Shown here: in pieces, positions 1-6,102 of the stretch
Position numbering within the stretch: the stretch's first letter is position 1
Layout of the letters: the number at the start of each line of letters is the position of its first letter
Assembly (NCBI GenBank): GCA_027031185.1
Contig: JALVEF010000070.1
Coordinates: 1-16,214, forward strand
Length of the DNA: 16,214 nt
Reading direction: 5' to 3'
From: Saprospiraceae bacterium
GTDB lineage: Bacteria; Bacteroidota; Bacteroidia; Chitinophagales; Saprospiraceae
The notes under the pieces: model-generated
The model's input: the letters and a program-made list of their open reading frames with translations, nothing else
Told to the model about the DNA's origin: nothing
Databases searched by the model: none
Program-made: the position numbers and the translations under genes

Positions 1-1
1 A

Positions 2-748
2 CAGCCTTCAAACATCGAAACAAACTCATCCGATCCGGCACCCACCCCGCCGCCGGCCAAACCCGACAAAAACGAATCCCCAAAAGTCGAAGAACCGCCG
101 GCCGGATACGATGACAGCACCGCAAATCAGTCCCCCGCCGGCACCCATAAACCCGATCCGGCACCCACCCCGCCGCCGGCCAAACCCGACAAAAACCTCC
201 AGCCAACTGTCCGGATATCCACTGCCGAATCCGATGACAAACCCGCAAACCCGGCCGCCGACGCGACAAACGGCCATTCGGATGCCGCCACTGACTTAAA
301 CGCCTGGACGCTGGATGCATTCGGAAAACTAGCTGAAGCGGATTGGAACGCCCGCAAACAGAACACGGCCCAGCTTGATGAGGAGAGTTTACAACGCGCC
401 TGGAAAGCCTATCTCGAAAATAAGACGAAGCCTACATCAAGTGTCCGCCAGGTGATGGATCGCGTCAAACTCTCCATCGAAGGCCACGTCATCCACGTAC
501 GCATCGGTATGCGCTTTGACGAGCGCACCATCCGGGAAGAAACCGGACTGATGGATTTCCTGCGACAGGAACTCAACAGCGATCAACTCAGCCTGCTCTT
601 TGAGCTGGACCCCAAACTGGCCCCCAAAGAAGAGGAAAGTGCCAAAAAGAAGACGCTGACAAAGAGAGAGAAATTTGACTTGATCAAACAAGCCAATCCC
701 GAGATTGATAACTTACTCGCCCGCTTCGGCGCCAAAATCGTGGATTGA
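2..748 (+). CDS. dnaX: DNA polymerase III subunit gamma/tau, C-terminal part (5' end outside window)
   Basis: The frame is open from the window edge to TGA, giving 248 residues of a longer protein. The AAA+ ATPase core must lie upstream. The visible part is a Pro/Ala/Lys/Asp-rich linker (about residues 1-100) followed by a folded tail (about 104-248). The tail ends FELDPKLAP, then a Lys/Glu-rich stretch, then KREKFDLIKQANPEIDNL and a terminal FGAKIVD. This is the pattern I know from Bacteroidota gamma/tau subunits, where the tail ends in a KFE...NP..L...F motif. Gamma/tau is the clamp-loader ATPase that ties polymerase cores together at the replication fork. The linker carries a 43 bp perfect in-frame duplication. 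The assignment rests on the C-terminal pattern only, because no catalytic motif is visible. It could be another protein with the same tail, but that is unlikely. The next gene starts 88 bp downstream. Confidence 0.8.
   Translation, partial: QPSNIETNSSDPAPTPPPAKPDKNESPKVEEPPAGYDDSTANQSPAGTHKPDPAPTPPPAKPDKNLQPTVRISTAESDDKPANPAADATNGHSDAATDLNAWTLDAFGKLAEADWNARKQNTAQLDEESLQRAWKAYLENKTKPTSSVRQVMDRVKLSIEGHVIHVRIGMRFDERTIREETGLMDFLRQELNSDQLSLLFELDPKLAPKEEESAKKKTLTKREKFDLIKQANPEIDNLLARFGAKIVD
31..196 (+). repeat. Two 43 bp perfect direct repeats inside the dnaX linker
   Basis: Positions 31-73 and 154-196 are identical over 43 bp. The offset is 123 bp (41 codons), so the frame is kept. Each copy encodes DPAPTPPPAKPDKN. 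The intervening part encodes a different acidic, Pro-rich linker. The likely origin is an in-frame slippage or recombination duplication in a flexible linker that tolerates length change. Confidence 0.95.
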
Positions 749-836
749 TGCACAATTCGGGCCTTCGGGTACAATTTTTGCCCCGATTCTCCGCTTATCA
801 AGTCCAAATACCTCGCCCCCGCGAAAGGCATGATAC

Positions 837-2003
837 ATGCAGCTATTTGGTAAAAATATACTACTTCCCGGCGCCGTAATGCTTTGCAGCGCCGTTTTTG
901 CCGTTGCTGCCGCCGCTCAACAAAAAAAACAACCCAACATCGTCCCCAATCCCGGATTCGAAGAATATCAAAGCTATCCCATCGGATGGTCTTATACCAA
1001 CCGGTTTTTCTCCAGTGTCATGAAGCATTGGTTCTCCCCTACCCTGACCTCGCCGGATATCTTTGGCCCCGATGTCATCGTCCCCGAACCCTGGCGTCAG
1101 AAAGGTTTCGGTGAAATGAAAGCCGCCCAGGGCCAATCCTATGTCGGCATCACAACCTACGGATGCGACTCGGAAAAGCCCCACTGCCGCGAATACATCG
1201 AAATCCAGCTCAAAGAGCCGCTCGTCCCCGGCCAGACCTACATGTTTTCCATCAAAGCTGCCAAACTCCCCAACAGCAGCTATGTCAACAATCTGGGCGT
1301 GGCCTTCTCCGAAGAACGCGTCTTTCACAAGGACGAAGAAGTCATCCGCCTCAGACCGGCTATCAACTTCAACAGGTTATTGCTGGCCTCTGACGAATGG
1401 CATGACCTGCGCGCCAAGTTCAAAGCCACCATCCCGGCACGATATATGATTATCGGCAATTTTTTCGACGACAGGCAAACCCAACACGAACCATCCCCCC
1501 TGGGTTTCGGCTATTTTCTCCTCGACATGGTCAAGCTCTACAAAACACCACCGATACGACCCGTACCCAAGGACCCCAACGACCTGGCTGAAACAGTCAT
1601 CGCCGCCGGCCGACGGATCGCCCTGCACCGGATTTATTTTGATTTTGACAAATGGAACATCCATCCGGCCTCCCAAAAACAACTCGACCAGCTGGTCGCC
1701 ATCCTGACCTTTGACCCCTCCATGGAAATCGAAATCATCGGCCATACCGATATTGTCGGCAGCGAAGCCTATAATCTACAGCTATCCCAAAAGCGCGCCA
1801 ACGCCGTAAAGCATTATCTTGCGGCCCACGGTATAGACGAGGCGCGCCTTTCGACCAGTGGCAAAGGGAGTACCGAACCTATCGCCACCAACGAAACCGA
1901 GCAAGGCCGCCGGCTCAACCGCCGCATCGAGATCCGGATCCTAAAAATGTCGCAAGATGCTTTTAAGCTTTCAGACGTCGAAGCTACCCGAAGCGGGATG
2001 TGA
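837..2003 (+). CDS. Secreted envelope protein with C-terminal OmpA/MotB peptidoglycan-binding domain
   Basis: A protein of 388 aa. Residues 1-27 form a Sec signal peptide (Lys6, hydrophobic core, AVAAAA before QQKK), with no lipobox. Residues 34-240 form a beta-rich N-terminal domain opening with IVPNPGFEEYQSYPIGWS, the NPSFEEY...P.GW start seen in Bacteroidota surface proteins that resemble carbohydrate-binding modules. Residues 262-370 form an OmpA C-terminal domain: IYFDFDKWNI, IGHTDIVGSEAYNLQLSQKR and RRLNRRIEIRI. Asp305 and Arg320 are 15 residues apart, as are the two diaminopimelate-binding residues of Escherichia coli OmpA. The expected role is anchoring the outer membrane or a surface structure to peptidoglycan. 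The ligand of the N-terminal domain cannot be told. The ATG at 837 directly precedes the signal peptide. The 88 bp upstream shows no clear promoter. The last 16 codons overlap rnhB in another frame, and the tail after ILK is not part of the OmpA fold. Confidence 0.9.
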   Translation: MQLFGKNILLPGAVMLCSAVFAVAAAAQQKKQPNIVPNPGFEEYQSYPIGWSYTNRFFSSVMKHWFSPTLTSPDIFGPDVIVPEPWRQKGFGEMKAAQGQSYVGITTYGCDSEKPHCREYIEIQLKEPLVPGQTYMFSIKAAKLPNSSYVNNLGVAFSEERVFHKDEEVIRLRPAINFNRLLLASDEWHDLRAKFKATIPARYMIIGNFFDDRQTQHEPSPLGFGYFLLDMVKLYKTPPIRPVPKDPNDLAETVIAAGRRIALHRIYFDFDKWNIHPASQKQLDQLVAILTFDPSMEIEIIGHTDIVGSEAYNLQLSQKRANAVKHYLAAHGIDEARLSTSGKGSTEPIATNETEQGRRLNRRIEIRILKMSQDAFKLSDVEATRSGM

Positions 2004-2538
2004 TGAAGCCGGCCGCGGCTGCCTGGCCGGGCCCGTATTCGCCGCCGCCGTCATCCTGCCCCCGCATTTTGCCCATCCGCTACTGCGCGACTCCAAACAA
2101 CTGACCGAAAAACAACGGCTCACCCTCAAAGCTTACATTGAAGAAAACGCCGTCGCCTACGCCGTGGCACAGGCCACACCGGATGAGATTGACCAAATCA
2201 ATATCCTGCAGGCCTCCCTCCTGGCTATGCATCGCGCCCTGGACCGCCTGACCGTTCGCCCGCGATTCATCATCGTGGATGGCAATAAATTCAACCGCTA
2301 CCGGGATATCCCCCACGCTTGCATCATCGGGGGCGATGCACAATACGCGTCCATCGCCACTGCCTCCATCCTGGCCAAGACCTATCGCGATGCATATATG
2401 CGGGAAGCGGCCACGCGCTATCCACAATATGACTGGCACGCCAACAAAGGCTATCCCACCGCCCGCCACCGCGAAGCCATCCGCCGACACGGGCCCAGCC
2501 CCCTTCACCGGCAGTCCTTCACCTTGCTGAAAGAGTGA
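1957..2538 (+). CDS. rnhB: Ribonuclease HII
   Basis: A protein of 193 aa, normal for the family. RNase HII cuts the RNA strand of RNA/DNA hybrids, including single ribonucleotides left in DNA. All signature regions are present: GCDEAGRGCLAGPV with catalytic Asp16-Glu17, RDSKQL at 44-49, IIVDGN with Asp108, and GGDAQYASIATASILAKTYR with Asp127, which gives the DEDD metal-binding set. The C-terminal NKGYPTARHREAIRRHGPSPLHRQSF is also typical. The start MLLSFQTSKLPEAGCDEAG fits Bacteroidota homologues, which begin with a short LLS stretch before EAGCDEAGRG. It lies inside the OmpA-protein gene, so the two reading frames overlap by 47 nt and the pair is probably co-transcribed. Two hairpins follow the stop. 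Confidence 0.97.
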   Translation: MLLSFQTSKLPEAGCDEAGRGCLAGPVFAAAVILPPHFAHPLLRDSKQLTEKQRLTLKAYIEENAVAYAVAQATPDEIDQINILQASLLAMHRALDRLTVRPRFIIVDGNKFNRYRDIPHACIIGGDAQYASIATASILAKTYRDAYMREAATRYPQYDWHANKGYPTARHREAIRRHGPSPLHRQSFTLLKE

Positions 2539-2545
2539 CAATGCC

Positions 2546-2579
2546 GGCGTAGAGACAGATGGCGATCTGTCTCTACGCC
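2546..2579. repeat. Perfect 15 bp hairpin just after rnhB (REP-like)
   Basis: GGCGTAGAGACAGAT at 2546-2560 is a perfect inverted repeat of 2565-2579, with a 4 nt loop (GGCG). It starts 7 bp after the rnhB stop, in the gap between two convergent genes. It could fold in RNA from either strand and limit read-through. No T-tract follows, so it is not a classical intrinsic terminator. The GTAGAGACAG...CTGTCTCTAC form resembles palindromic repeats scattered in many bacterial genomes; that similarity is from memory. Confidence 0.85.
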
Positions 2580-2581
2580 AG

Positions 2582-2639
2582 GTAACTGTTTAGGTACCCG
2601 CTGTTTTTGCGCTAAAAACAGGAGCACCTAAACAGTTAC
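2582..2639. repeat. Two-tier hairpin built from two GTAACTGTTTAGGT motifs
   Basis: GTAACTGTTTAGGT at 2582-2595 pairs with its exact complement at 2626-2639. Inside, CTGTTTTT at 2601-2608 pairs with AAAAACAG at 2614-2621 around a 5 nt loop. The right arm ends at the stop codon of the minus-strand permease gene (TAG at 2641-2639). It probably acts as a bidirectional terminator or processing signal between the convergent genes, or is a small palindromic element. Single copies of the same motif occur near 9009-9020 and 10827-10840. Confidence 0.85.
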
Positions 2640-3388
2640 TACACCAGCATCTTAATCACCATCACGGCCAGCATCAAGACCAACAGGCGATAAGCCCATA
2701 CATCCGCGCGCGGATGCAGGCTGCCGAATCGCGCAGCCAGCCAGCCACCCAGCGCCTGCCCCGTGCCGATGAACAGTCCGGTACGCCAATGCACCATTCC
2801 TTTGGCAACAAAAACGGCCAGGCTGACCGTCGTCAAGACCGCCACCACAAAAACTTTCAGAGCATTGGCGCGAATGAGATCCACACCCCGGCCCAAAACC
2901 ATCAGGGCAAGAAAAAACACGCCCATTCCCATTTGGATAAAGCCGGAATATACGCCCAATAAAAAGAAACCGGGATACAGCAGCCAGGCAGGCAGGCGGC
3001 TATCAGCGTGGTTTTGTTGCAGCCACCGGCGTGGCTGCAACAAAACCACTATCAGCATGAGCACCATCAAGGCGTGAAAAATGCGGGCAAAGGCCACTTG
3101 TCCGATTTGGATCGCCAGCCAGATGCCGATCGAAGCCCCGGCAAAGAGAAGCACCAGCATCGTGCGCCTGCCGGCCAACGACAATTTGCCGTGCCGGTAA
3201 AACGTGTAGCTGCCAATATAGGTCTGCATCAAGACGCCTACGCGGTTGGTCGCATTGGCCACCGGTCCGGGCAGCCCCAGCACCTCCGTCATCAGCCCCA
3301 GCGTAATGGCCGACCCACTCCCGGCCAGCGTATTGATGATGCCGGCCACAAAGCCACCTGCGACCGCCAGCGCATCAGTCGTCCACAC
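2639..3388 (-). CDS. TSUP family permease (TauE/SafE, sulfite/organosulfonate exporter-like)
   Basis: A protein of 249 aa, almost entirely hydrophobic, with about seven to eight predicted membrane segments. The N-terminal GGFVAGIINTLAGSGSAITLGLM and the TNRVGVLMQTYIGS stretch match the first repeat of the TSUP fold. LLYPGFFLLGVYSGFIQMGMGVFFLALMVL matches the second. TSUP proteins move small anions such as sulfite, sulfonates or sulfoacetate; the substrate here cannot be told. The start is GTG at 3388-3386, and no ATG lies before the conserved first helix. That start sits inside the end of the epimerase gene (14 nt overlap), so the two are probably translated from one message. Codons 114-127 lie in a perfect 42 bp palindrome, and a 16 bp palindrome covers LHPRAD near the C-terminus. 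Confidence 0.88.
   Translation of the reverse strand: MWTTDALAVAGGFVAGIINTLAGSGSAITLGLMTEVLGLPGPVANATNRVGVLMQTYIGSYTFYRHGKLSLAGRRTMLVLLFAGASIGIWLAIQIGQVAFARIFHALMVLMLIVVLLQPRRWLQQNHADSRLPAWLLYPGFFLLGVYSGFIQMGMGVFFLALMVLGRGVDLIRANALKVFVVAVLTTVSLAVFVAKGMVHWRTGLFIGTGQALGGWLAARFGSLHPRADVWAYRLLVLMLAVMVIKMLV
2701..2716. repeat. 16 bp perfect palindrome inside the permease gene
   Basis: CATCCGCGCGCGGATG is self-complementary with no loop. It encodes the loop residues HPRAD near the permease C-terminus. On its own it could be chance in GC-rich DNA. It is noted because similar perfect inverted repeats occur in several other genes here. Confidence 0.7.
3000..3056. repeat. 42 bp perfect palindrome flanked by an 8 bp direct repeat, inside the permease gene
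   Basis: GTGGTTTTGTTGCAGCCAC at 3008-3026 is a perfect inverted repeat of 3031-3049 (19 bp arms, loop CGGC). CTATCAGC occurs at 3000-3007 and again at 3049-3056, so the palindrome is bracketed by a direct repeat. The reading frame stays open and encodes VVLLQPRRWLQQNH. Arms this long are not expected by chance in 16 kb. Confidence 0.97.
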
Positions 3389-3782
3389 TTTGACACAATT
3401 CGATCAAGACAGAGTGGCAAGACTTGGGATGGACAAAGCAGATCAGCTTGTTGTCCGCCCCCCGCTTGGGTTCCTCATTCAGCAGTCGAAACCCCGCCCG
3501 CCGAAGGCGGGCCATCTCTTCCCTGATATCCTCCACTTCAAAAGCGATGTGATGCATGCCTTCGCCGCGTTTGTCCAAAAAACGGTGGATGGCGCTACTT
3601 TCCGAAAGCGGGTAAAGCAGTTCAATTTTGGTCCCACCGGCCTGAAAAAAGGAAGTAAGGACTTGTTCACTTTCGACCGTTTCCCGCTTGTAAGCACCCA
3701 CGCCCAGCAGAGCTTCATAGACGGCCTCGGCACGCGCCAGGTCACGCACGGCAATCCCGATATGTTCTACGCGTTTGACCAT
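3375..3782 (-). CDS. mce: Methylmalonyl-CoA epimerase (glyoxalase/VOC fold)
   Basis: A protein of 135 aa, the usual family length. It interconverts (R)- and (S)-methylmalonyl-CoA between propionyl-CoA carboxylase and methylmalonyl-CoA mutase. Visible landmarks are VEHIGIAVRDLARAE (His7, expected metal ligand), TKIELLYPL with Glu54, RGEGMHHIAFEVEDI (His77/His78) and the tail EEPKRGADNK...HPKS...VLIEL (Glu128). This order of motifs is characteristic of the epimerase rather than of lactoylglutathione lyase. The start at 3782 (MVKRVEHIGIAV) places the first beta strand where the family has it. The frame stays open further upstream but is unlike the family there. The permease gene overlaps its end. 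Upstream lies a 92 bp divergent gap to the glycosyltransferase gene. A VOC protein of other function remains possible but is less likely. Confidence 0.9.
   Translation of the reverse strand: MVKRVEHIGIAVRDLARAEAVYEALLGVGAYKRETVESEQVLTSFFQAGGTKIELLYPLSESSAIHRFLDKRGEGMHHIAFEVEDIREEMARLRRAGFRLLNEEPKRGADNKLICFVHPKSCHSVLIELCQSVDD
3496..3512. repeat. GAA-triloop hairpin inside the epimerase gene
   Basis: GCCCGCC, loop GAA, GGCGGGC: 7 bp perfect arms. It falls on the codons for RLRRAGF, a surface-helix region of the epimerase. It has the same C-GAA-G closing arrangement as the hairpins in the 10416-10582 cluster. Confidence 0.75.
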
Positions 3783-3861
3783 GCAAGCAAAACGGGCAGA
3801 CCGACCAATTGTTCGGGCTGCCACCCGATACATCGTCCTTCCCGGGTCGGGCCAAAAGTCG

Positions 3862-3869
3862 TATGTTTG
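3862..3869 (+). promoter_or_regulatory. Possible Bacteroidota -7 element before the glycosyltransferase gene
   Basis: TATGTTTG matches the TAnnTTTG -7 consensus of Bacteroidota primary promoters exactly. It lies 5 bp before the ATG at 3875. If real, transcription would start at or next to that ATG, giving an almost leaderless message, and the upstream ATG at 3863 would be untranscribed. No matching -33 TTG is seen at the usual distance, so this may be chance. Confidence 0.3.
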
Positions 3870-3874
3870 TGACA

Positions 3875-4882
3875 ATGGGAGACGTGAAACCAAAAAAAGT
3901 ACTGGTCATCCGGTTTAGCTCCATCGGAGATATCGTGCTCACCACGCCGGTAATACGCGGACTGCGCCGGCAACTCGGCGCGGAAGTGCATGTCCTGACC
4001 AAGGAAGCCTACCGCGATATGATGGCCGCCAATCCCTACGTCTCCCGCGTGATCACACTCCAAAAGCGACTCGCCGACGTCACCACGAAACTCAAACGGG
4101 AGCGGTACGATCTCGTCGTGGACTTGCACCACAATCTCCGTTCGCTCCTCGTCAAGATGGCGCTCAAGCGGCCGGCGGTGAGCTTCCGCAAGCTGAATCC
4201 GGAGAAGTGGCTGCTGACCCAGTGGAAAATCAACCGTTTGCCGGACGTGCATATCGTGGACCGGTATCTGGACACCGTGCGCCCGTTCGGTGTCCGCAAT
4301 GACGGACAAGGCCTGGACTTCTTCATCCCACCGGAACGCCGGTGGGATGCGTCCGGGATACGAAGCTTCTTCCCCAATACAAAGGACGAGCGCCCGCTGC
4401 TCACCATCGCTGTCGGAGCGGCCTTGCAGACCAAGCGCATCCCCAACAATAAGCTGGCCACCGTAGCCCAACTGTGGCCGGGGCCGGTAGCCCTCTTGGG
4501 CGGACCGGCCGAACGGGAGGACGGCGCATACATTGCACGCAAGAGCGGGCGCGATGATGTGATCAATTTTTGCGGCGAGACAGACTTGTTTCAGTCGGCC
4601 TCCCTCATCGCCCATTCCCATAAACTGCTGACACCTGATACCGGCATGATGCACATTGCGGCGGCACTCGGCACCCCGACGGTATCGGTCTGGGGCAATA
4701 CGGTGCCGGCCTTCGGGATGACACCCTACCCGCCTTCGGATATCCACAGGATCATCGAAATAAAAGCGCTGTCCTGTCGTCCCTGCTCCAAGATCGGGTA
4801 CAACGAATGCCCCAAAAAGCACTTCCGCTGCATGCGCGACATCCCCACCGACCAGTTGATCAATGCACTTCTCGATGGCTGA
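3875..4882 (+). CDS. Glycosyltransferase family 9 (heptosyltransferase-like)
   Basis: A protein of 335 aa with a two-domain GT-B layout. The N-terminal KKVLVIRFSSIGDIVLTTPVIRGL (7-30) is the family 9 opening. The C-terminal domain has GAALQTKRIP, LLGGPAE (208-213) and LLTPDTGMMHIAAALGTPTVSVWG (251-274), the sugar-nucleotide-binding motif of the family. Four cysteines near the end (301, 304, 312, 319) follow the CRPCSKIG...C......C pattern I associate with Bacteroidota members. These enzymes transfer heptose or related sugars in lipopolysaccharide-core or glycolipid assembly at the inner face of the cytoplasmic membrane; donor and acceptor are unknown here. ATG 3875 was chosen over ATG 3863 because family members begin within about ten residues of the first beta strand. 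GTG 3884, with GGGAG just upstream, is a third option. The end overlaps the lipid kinase gene, so the two are probably co-transcribed. Confidence 0.93.
   Translation: MGDVKPKKVLVIRFSSIGDIVLTTPVIRGLRRQLGAEVHVLTKEAYRDMMAANPYVSRVITLQKRLADVTTKLKRERYDLVVDLHHNLRSLLVKMALKRPAVSFRKLNPEKWLLTQWKINRLPDVHIVDRYLDTVRPFGVRNDGQGLDFFIPPERRWDASGIRSFFPNTKDERPLLTIAVGAALQTKRIPNNKLATVAQLWPGPVALLGGPAEREDGAYIARKSGRDDVINFCGETDLFQSASLIAHSHKLLTPDTGMMHIAAALGTPTVSVWGNTVPAFGMTPYPPSDIHRIIEIKALSCRPCSKIGYNECPKKHFRCMRDIPTDQLINALLDG
4324..4349. repeat. 11 bp perfect hairpin inside the glycosyltransferase gene
   Basis: CATCCCACCGG at 4324-4334 pairs perfectly with 4339-4349 around loop AACG. It encodes FIPPERRWDA, in the linker between the two GT-B domains. 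Confidence 0.8.
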
Positions 4883-5795
4883 CTTCTTCTTTGTCGTAAA
4901 TCCCCGGGCCGCCAACGGAAAAGTGGGCACCAAAATCTGGCCGCAACTTCGTGCCCGCCTGGAGGCATCCGGCACCAACTTTGACTTTGAGATGACGACC
5001 GGGCGGGGAGATGGAATAGAGATTGCGCGCCTTCGGCGCGCGAGGAATTATAAGTGCTATATCGCCGTGGGGGGAGATGGCACCGTCAACGAGATGCTCA
5101 ACGGCTTGTTGTCGGCGGGAGATACATCACCGCCGGTCGTATCTGTCTTTCCGGTCGGCTCCGGCAATGATTTTGCACGGATGCATCACATCCCGGACCG
5201 GATAGACGAGTGGCTCCGTATCTTGCTAGCTTTCAAGACCCGGCGACACAATGCCGGTATCGTGCATTACCATGACGACTCGGGCATCCGGCGACGGCGC
5301 TACTTTGTCAATGTGGCGGGCTTGTTTTACGACGCCTTTGTAGTCAAAGCTGTCAACGGGCGCACCAAGCCCATCAATTCCTCTATTCAATATTTGGCAG
5401 TGGCCGTCAAAAAGCTATGGGCATACCGGCCCGCCGGGGCGGTCATAGACTGGGACGAGGGCCGGATCAGCGGTCATTTTTATTCTGTAAATATCGGCAT
5501 TTGCCAATACTCCGGCGGTGGCATGCAATTCGTCCCGCATGCAGACCCATCCGCCACCCAACTGGCCGTCACGGTGGCCCGCCGGATGCATCCGCTCCGG
5601 GTCTTGCTCTCCACACCTTATTTCTACAATGGCAAGGTAGCGCGGCACCGGCGGGTGGATTGCTTCCACACGGAGAAACTATCCATTAGGCCCACGGACG
5701 GCGCTGTCCATCTGGAGACGGACGGTGAGTTTATCGGTTATGCGCCCTGCCGGTTTGAATTGGCCCGGGATGCCTTCCGGCTGGTCGTGCCGTAA
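4875..5795 (+). CDS. Diacylglycerol kinase-like lipid kinase (DAGK catalytic / YegS family)
   Basis: A protein of 306 aa, the usual family size. FFFVVNPRAANGK at the N-terminus, YIAVGGDGTVNEMLNGL with the GGDGT nucleotide-binding motif at 66-70, and PVGSGNDFAR at 93-102 define the DAGK catalytic domain. The C-terminal half has VNIGICQYSGGGMQFVP and LETDGEF, which carry the family's conserved Gly and Asp/Glu residues. The reaction is ATP-dependent phosphorylation of a lipid alcohol (diacylglycerol or a sphingoid-type lipid) on the cytoplasmic membrane. The exact lipid cannot be decided. ATG 4875 gives MADFFFVVNP. An in-frame ATG at 4863 would add MHFS. The gene overlaps the glycosyltransferase stop by 8 nt, suggesting translational coupling and a shared role in envelope glycolipid synthesis. 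Confidence 0.92.
   Translation: MADFFFVVNPRAANGKVGTKIWPQLRARLEASGTNFDFEMTTGRGDGIEIARLRRARNYKCYIAVGGDGTVNEMLNGLLSAGDTSPPVVSVFPVGSGNDFARMHHIPDRIDEWLRILLAFKTRRHNAGIVHYHDDSGIRRRRYFVNVAGLFYDAFVVKAVNGRTKPINSSIQYLAVAVKKLWAYRPAGAVIDWDEGRISGHFYSVNIGICQYSGGGMQFVPHADPSATQLAVTVARRMHPLRVLLSTPYFYNGKVARHRRVDCFHTEKLSIRPTDGAVHLETDGEFIGYAPCRFELARDAFRLVVP
5025..5041. repeat. TTC-triloop hairpin inside the lipid kinase gene
   Basis: GCGCGCC, loop TTC, GGCGCGC: perfect 7 bp arms, read as GAA loop on the other strand. It encodes ARLRRAR (residues 51-57), between the first helix and the GGDGT strand. Same class as 3496-3512 and the 10416-10582 cluster. Confidence 0.75.
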
Positions 5796-5860
5796 TCGGG
5801 ATGGACTTAGGTATTGCCGTCCCGCAATTACTTACCCAAAGGGCGGGGCCGCAAAACCGT

Positions 5861-5966
5861 CCCGCACATACTTGCCCACCAAAGCGGAGTGATATAGCGC
5901 TCATCTTGCAAAAAGCATAAGCGGAAAGGGGCAAAGCCAAAACCAGGCAAAGCAAGTAAGTGCGGG
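5861..5966. mobile_element. MITE-like element, copy A (106 bp)
   Basis: It begins CCCGCACATACTTGC and ends GCAAGTAAGTGCGGG, so the ends are inverted repeats with one mismatch in 15. The interior has diverged from the other two copies but keeps the CAAAG before the right end and a GCATAAGCGGAA segment. It has no coding capacity. It may be mobilised in trans or be a folded RNA/DNA element; no transposase is in the window. Confidence 0.7.
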
Positions 5967-5979
5967 GCCGAAAAACCGT

Positions 5980-6082
5980 CCCGCACTTACTTGCCCATAA
6001 AAGATAGCAACACACCCCTATCATGCAGCAAGCCTATGCGGAAGGATCAATGCCAAAATCCAGCAAAGCAAGTAAGTGCGGG
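5980..6082. mobile_element. MITE-like element, copy B (103 bp)
   Basis: CCCGCACTTACTTGC at 5980-5994 and GCAAGTAAGTGCGGG at 6068-6082 are perfect 15 bp terminal inverted repeats. The interior is clearly homologous to copy C at 10599-10702: both have CCCATAAAAGA, TATCATGCA and AAGCCTATGCGGAAGG in the same order. No gene lies inside. Confidence 0.78.
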
Positions 6083-6102
6083 GAACAAAAAACCAAGCGG
6101 CA

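Larger units (their letters stand above)
5796..6102. other. Convergent intergenic region filled by an inverted-repeat element array
   Basis: No gene is supported between the convergent lipid kinase and uvrA stops. The stretch consists of a relic half-copy (CCCGCAATTACTTACCC, 5821-5837) and two fuller copies of a ~105 bp element (next two entries). Near-identical spacers containing CCGNAAAACCGT separate them, giving a period of about 119 bp. An open frame on the minus strand runs through the array but tracks the repeats. Confidence 0.85.

Noticed and set aside
3767..4978. Open frame of 403 codons on the minus strand opposite the glycosyltransferase gene
   Set aside because: It is antisense to a well-supported family 9 glycosyltransferase and overlaps the divergent promoter gap. 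The product looks like random GC-rich translation.
5731..6024. Minus-strand frame encoding LLWASKCGT, recurring at 10392-10643
   Set aside because: The shared peptide is simply the translation of the terminal inverted repeat of copies B and C. The frames diverge outside the repeats and show no protein conservation.
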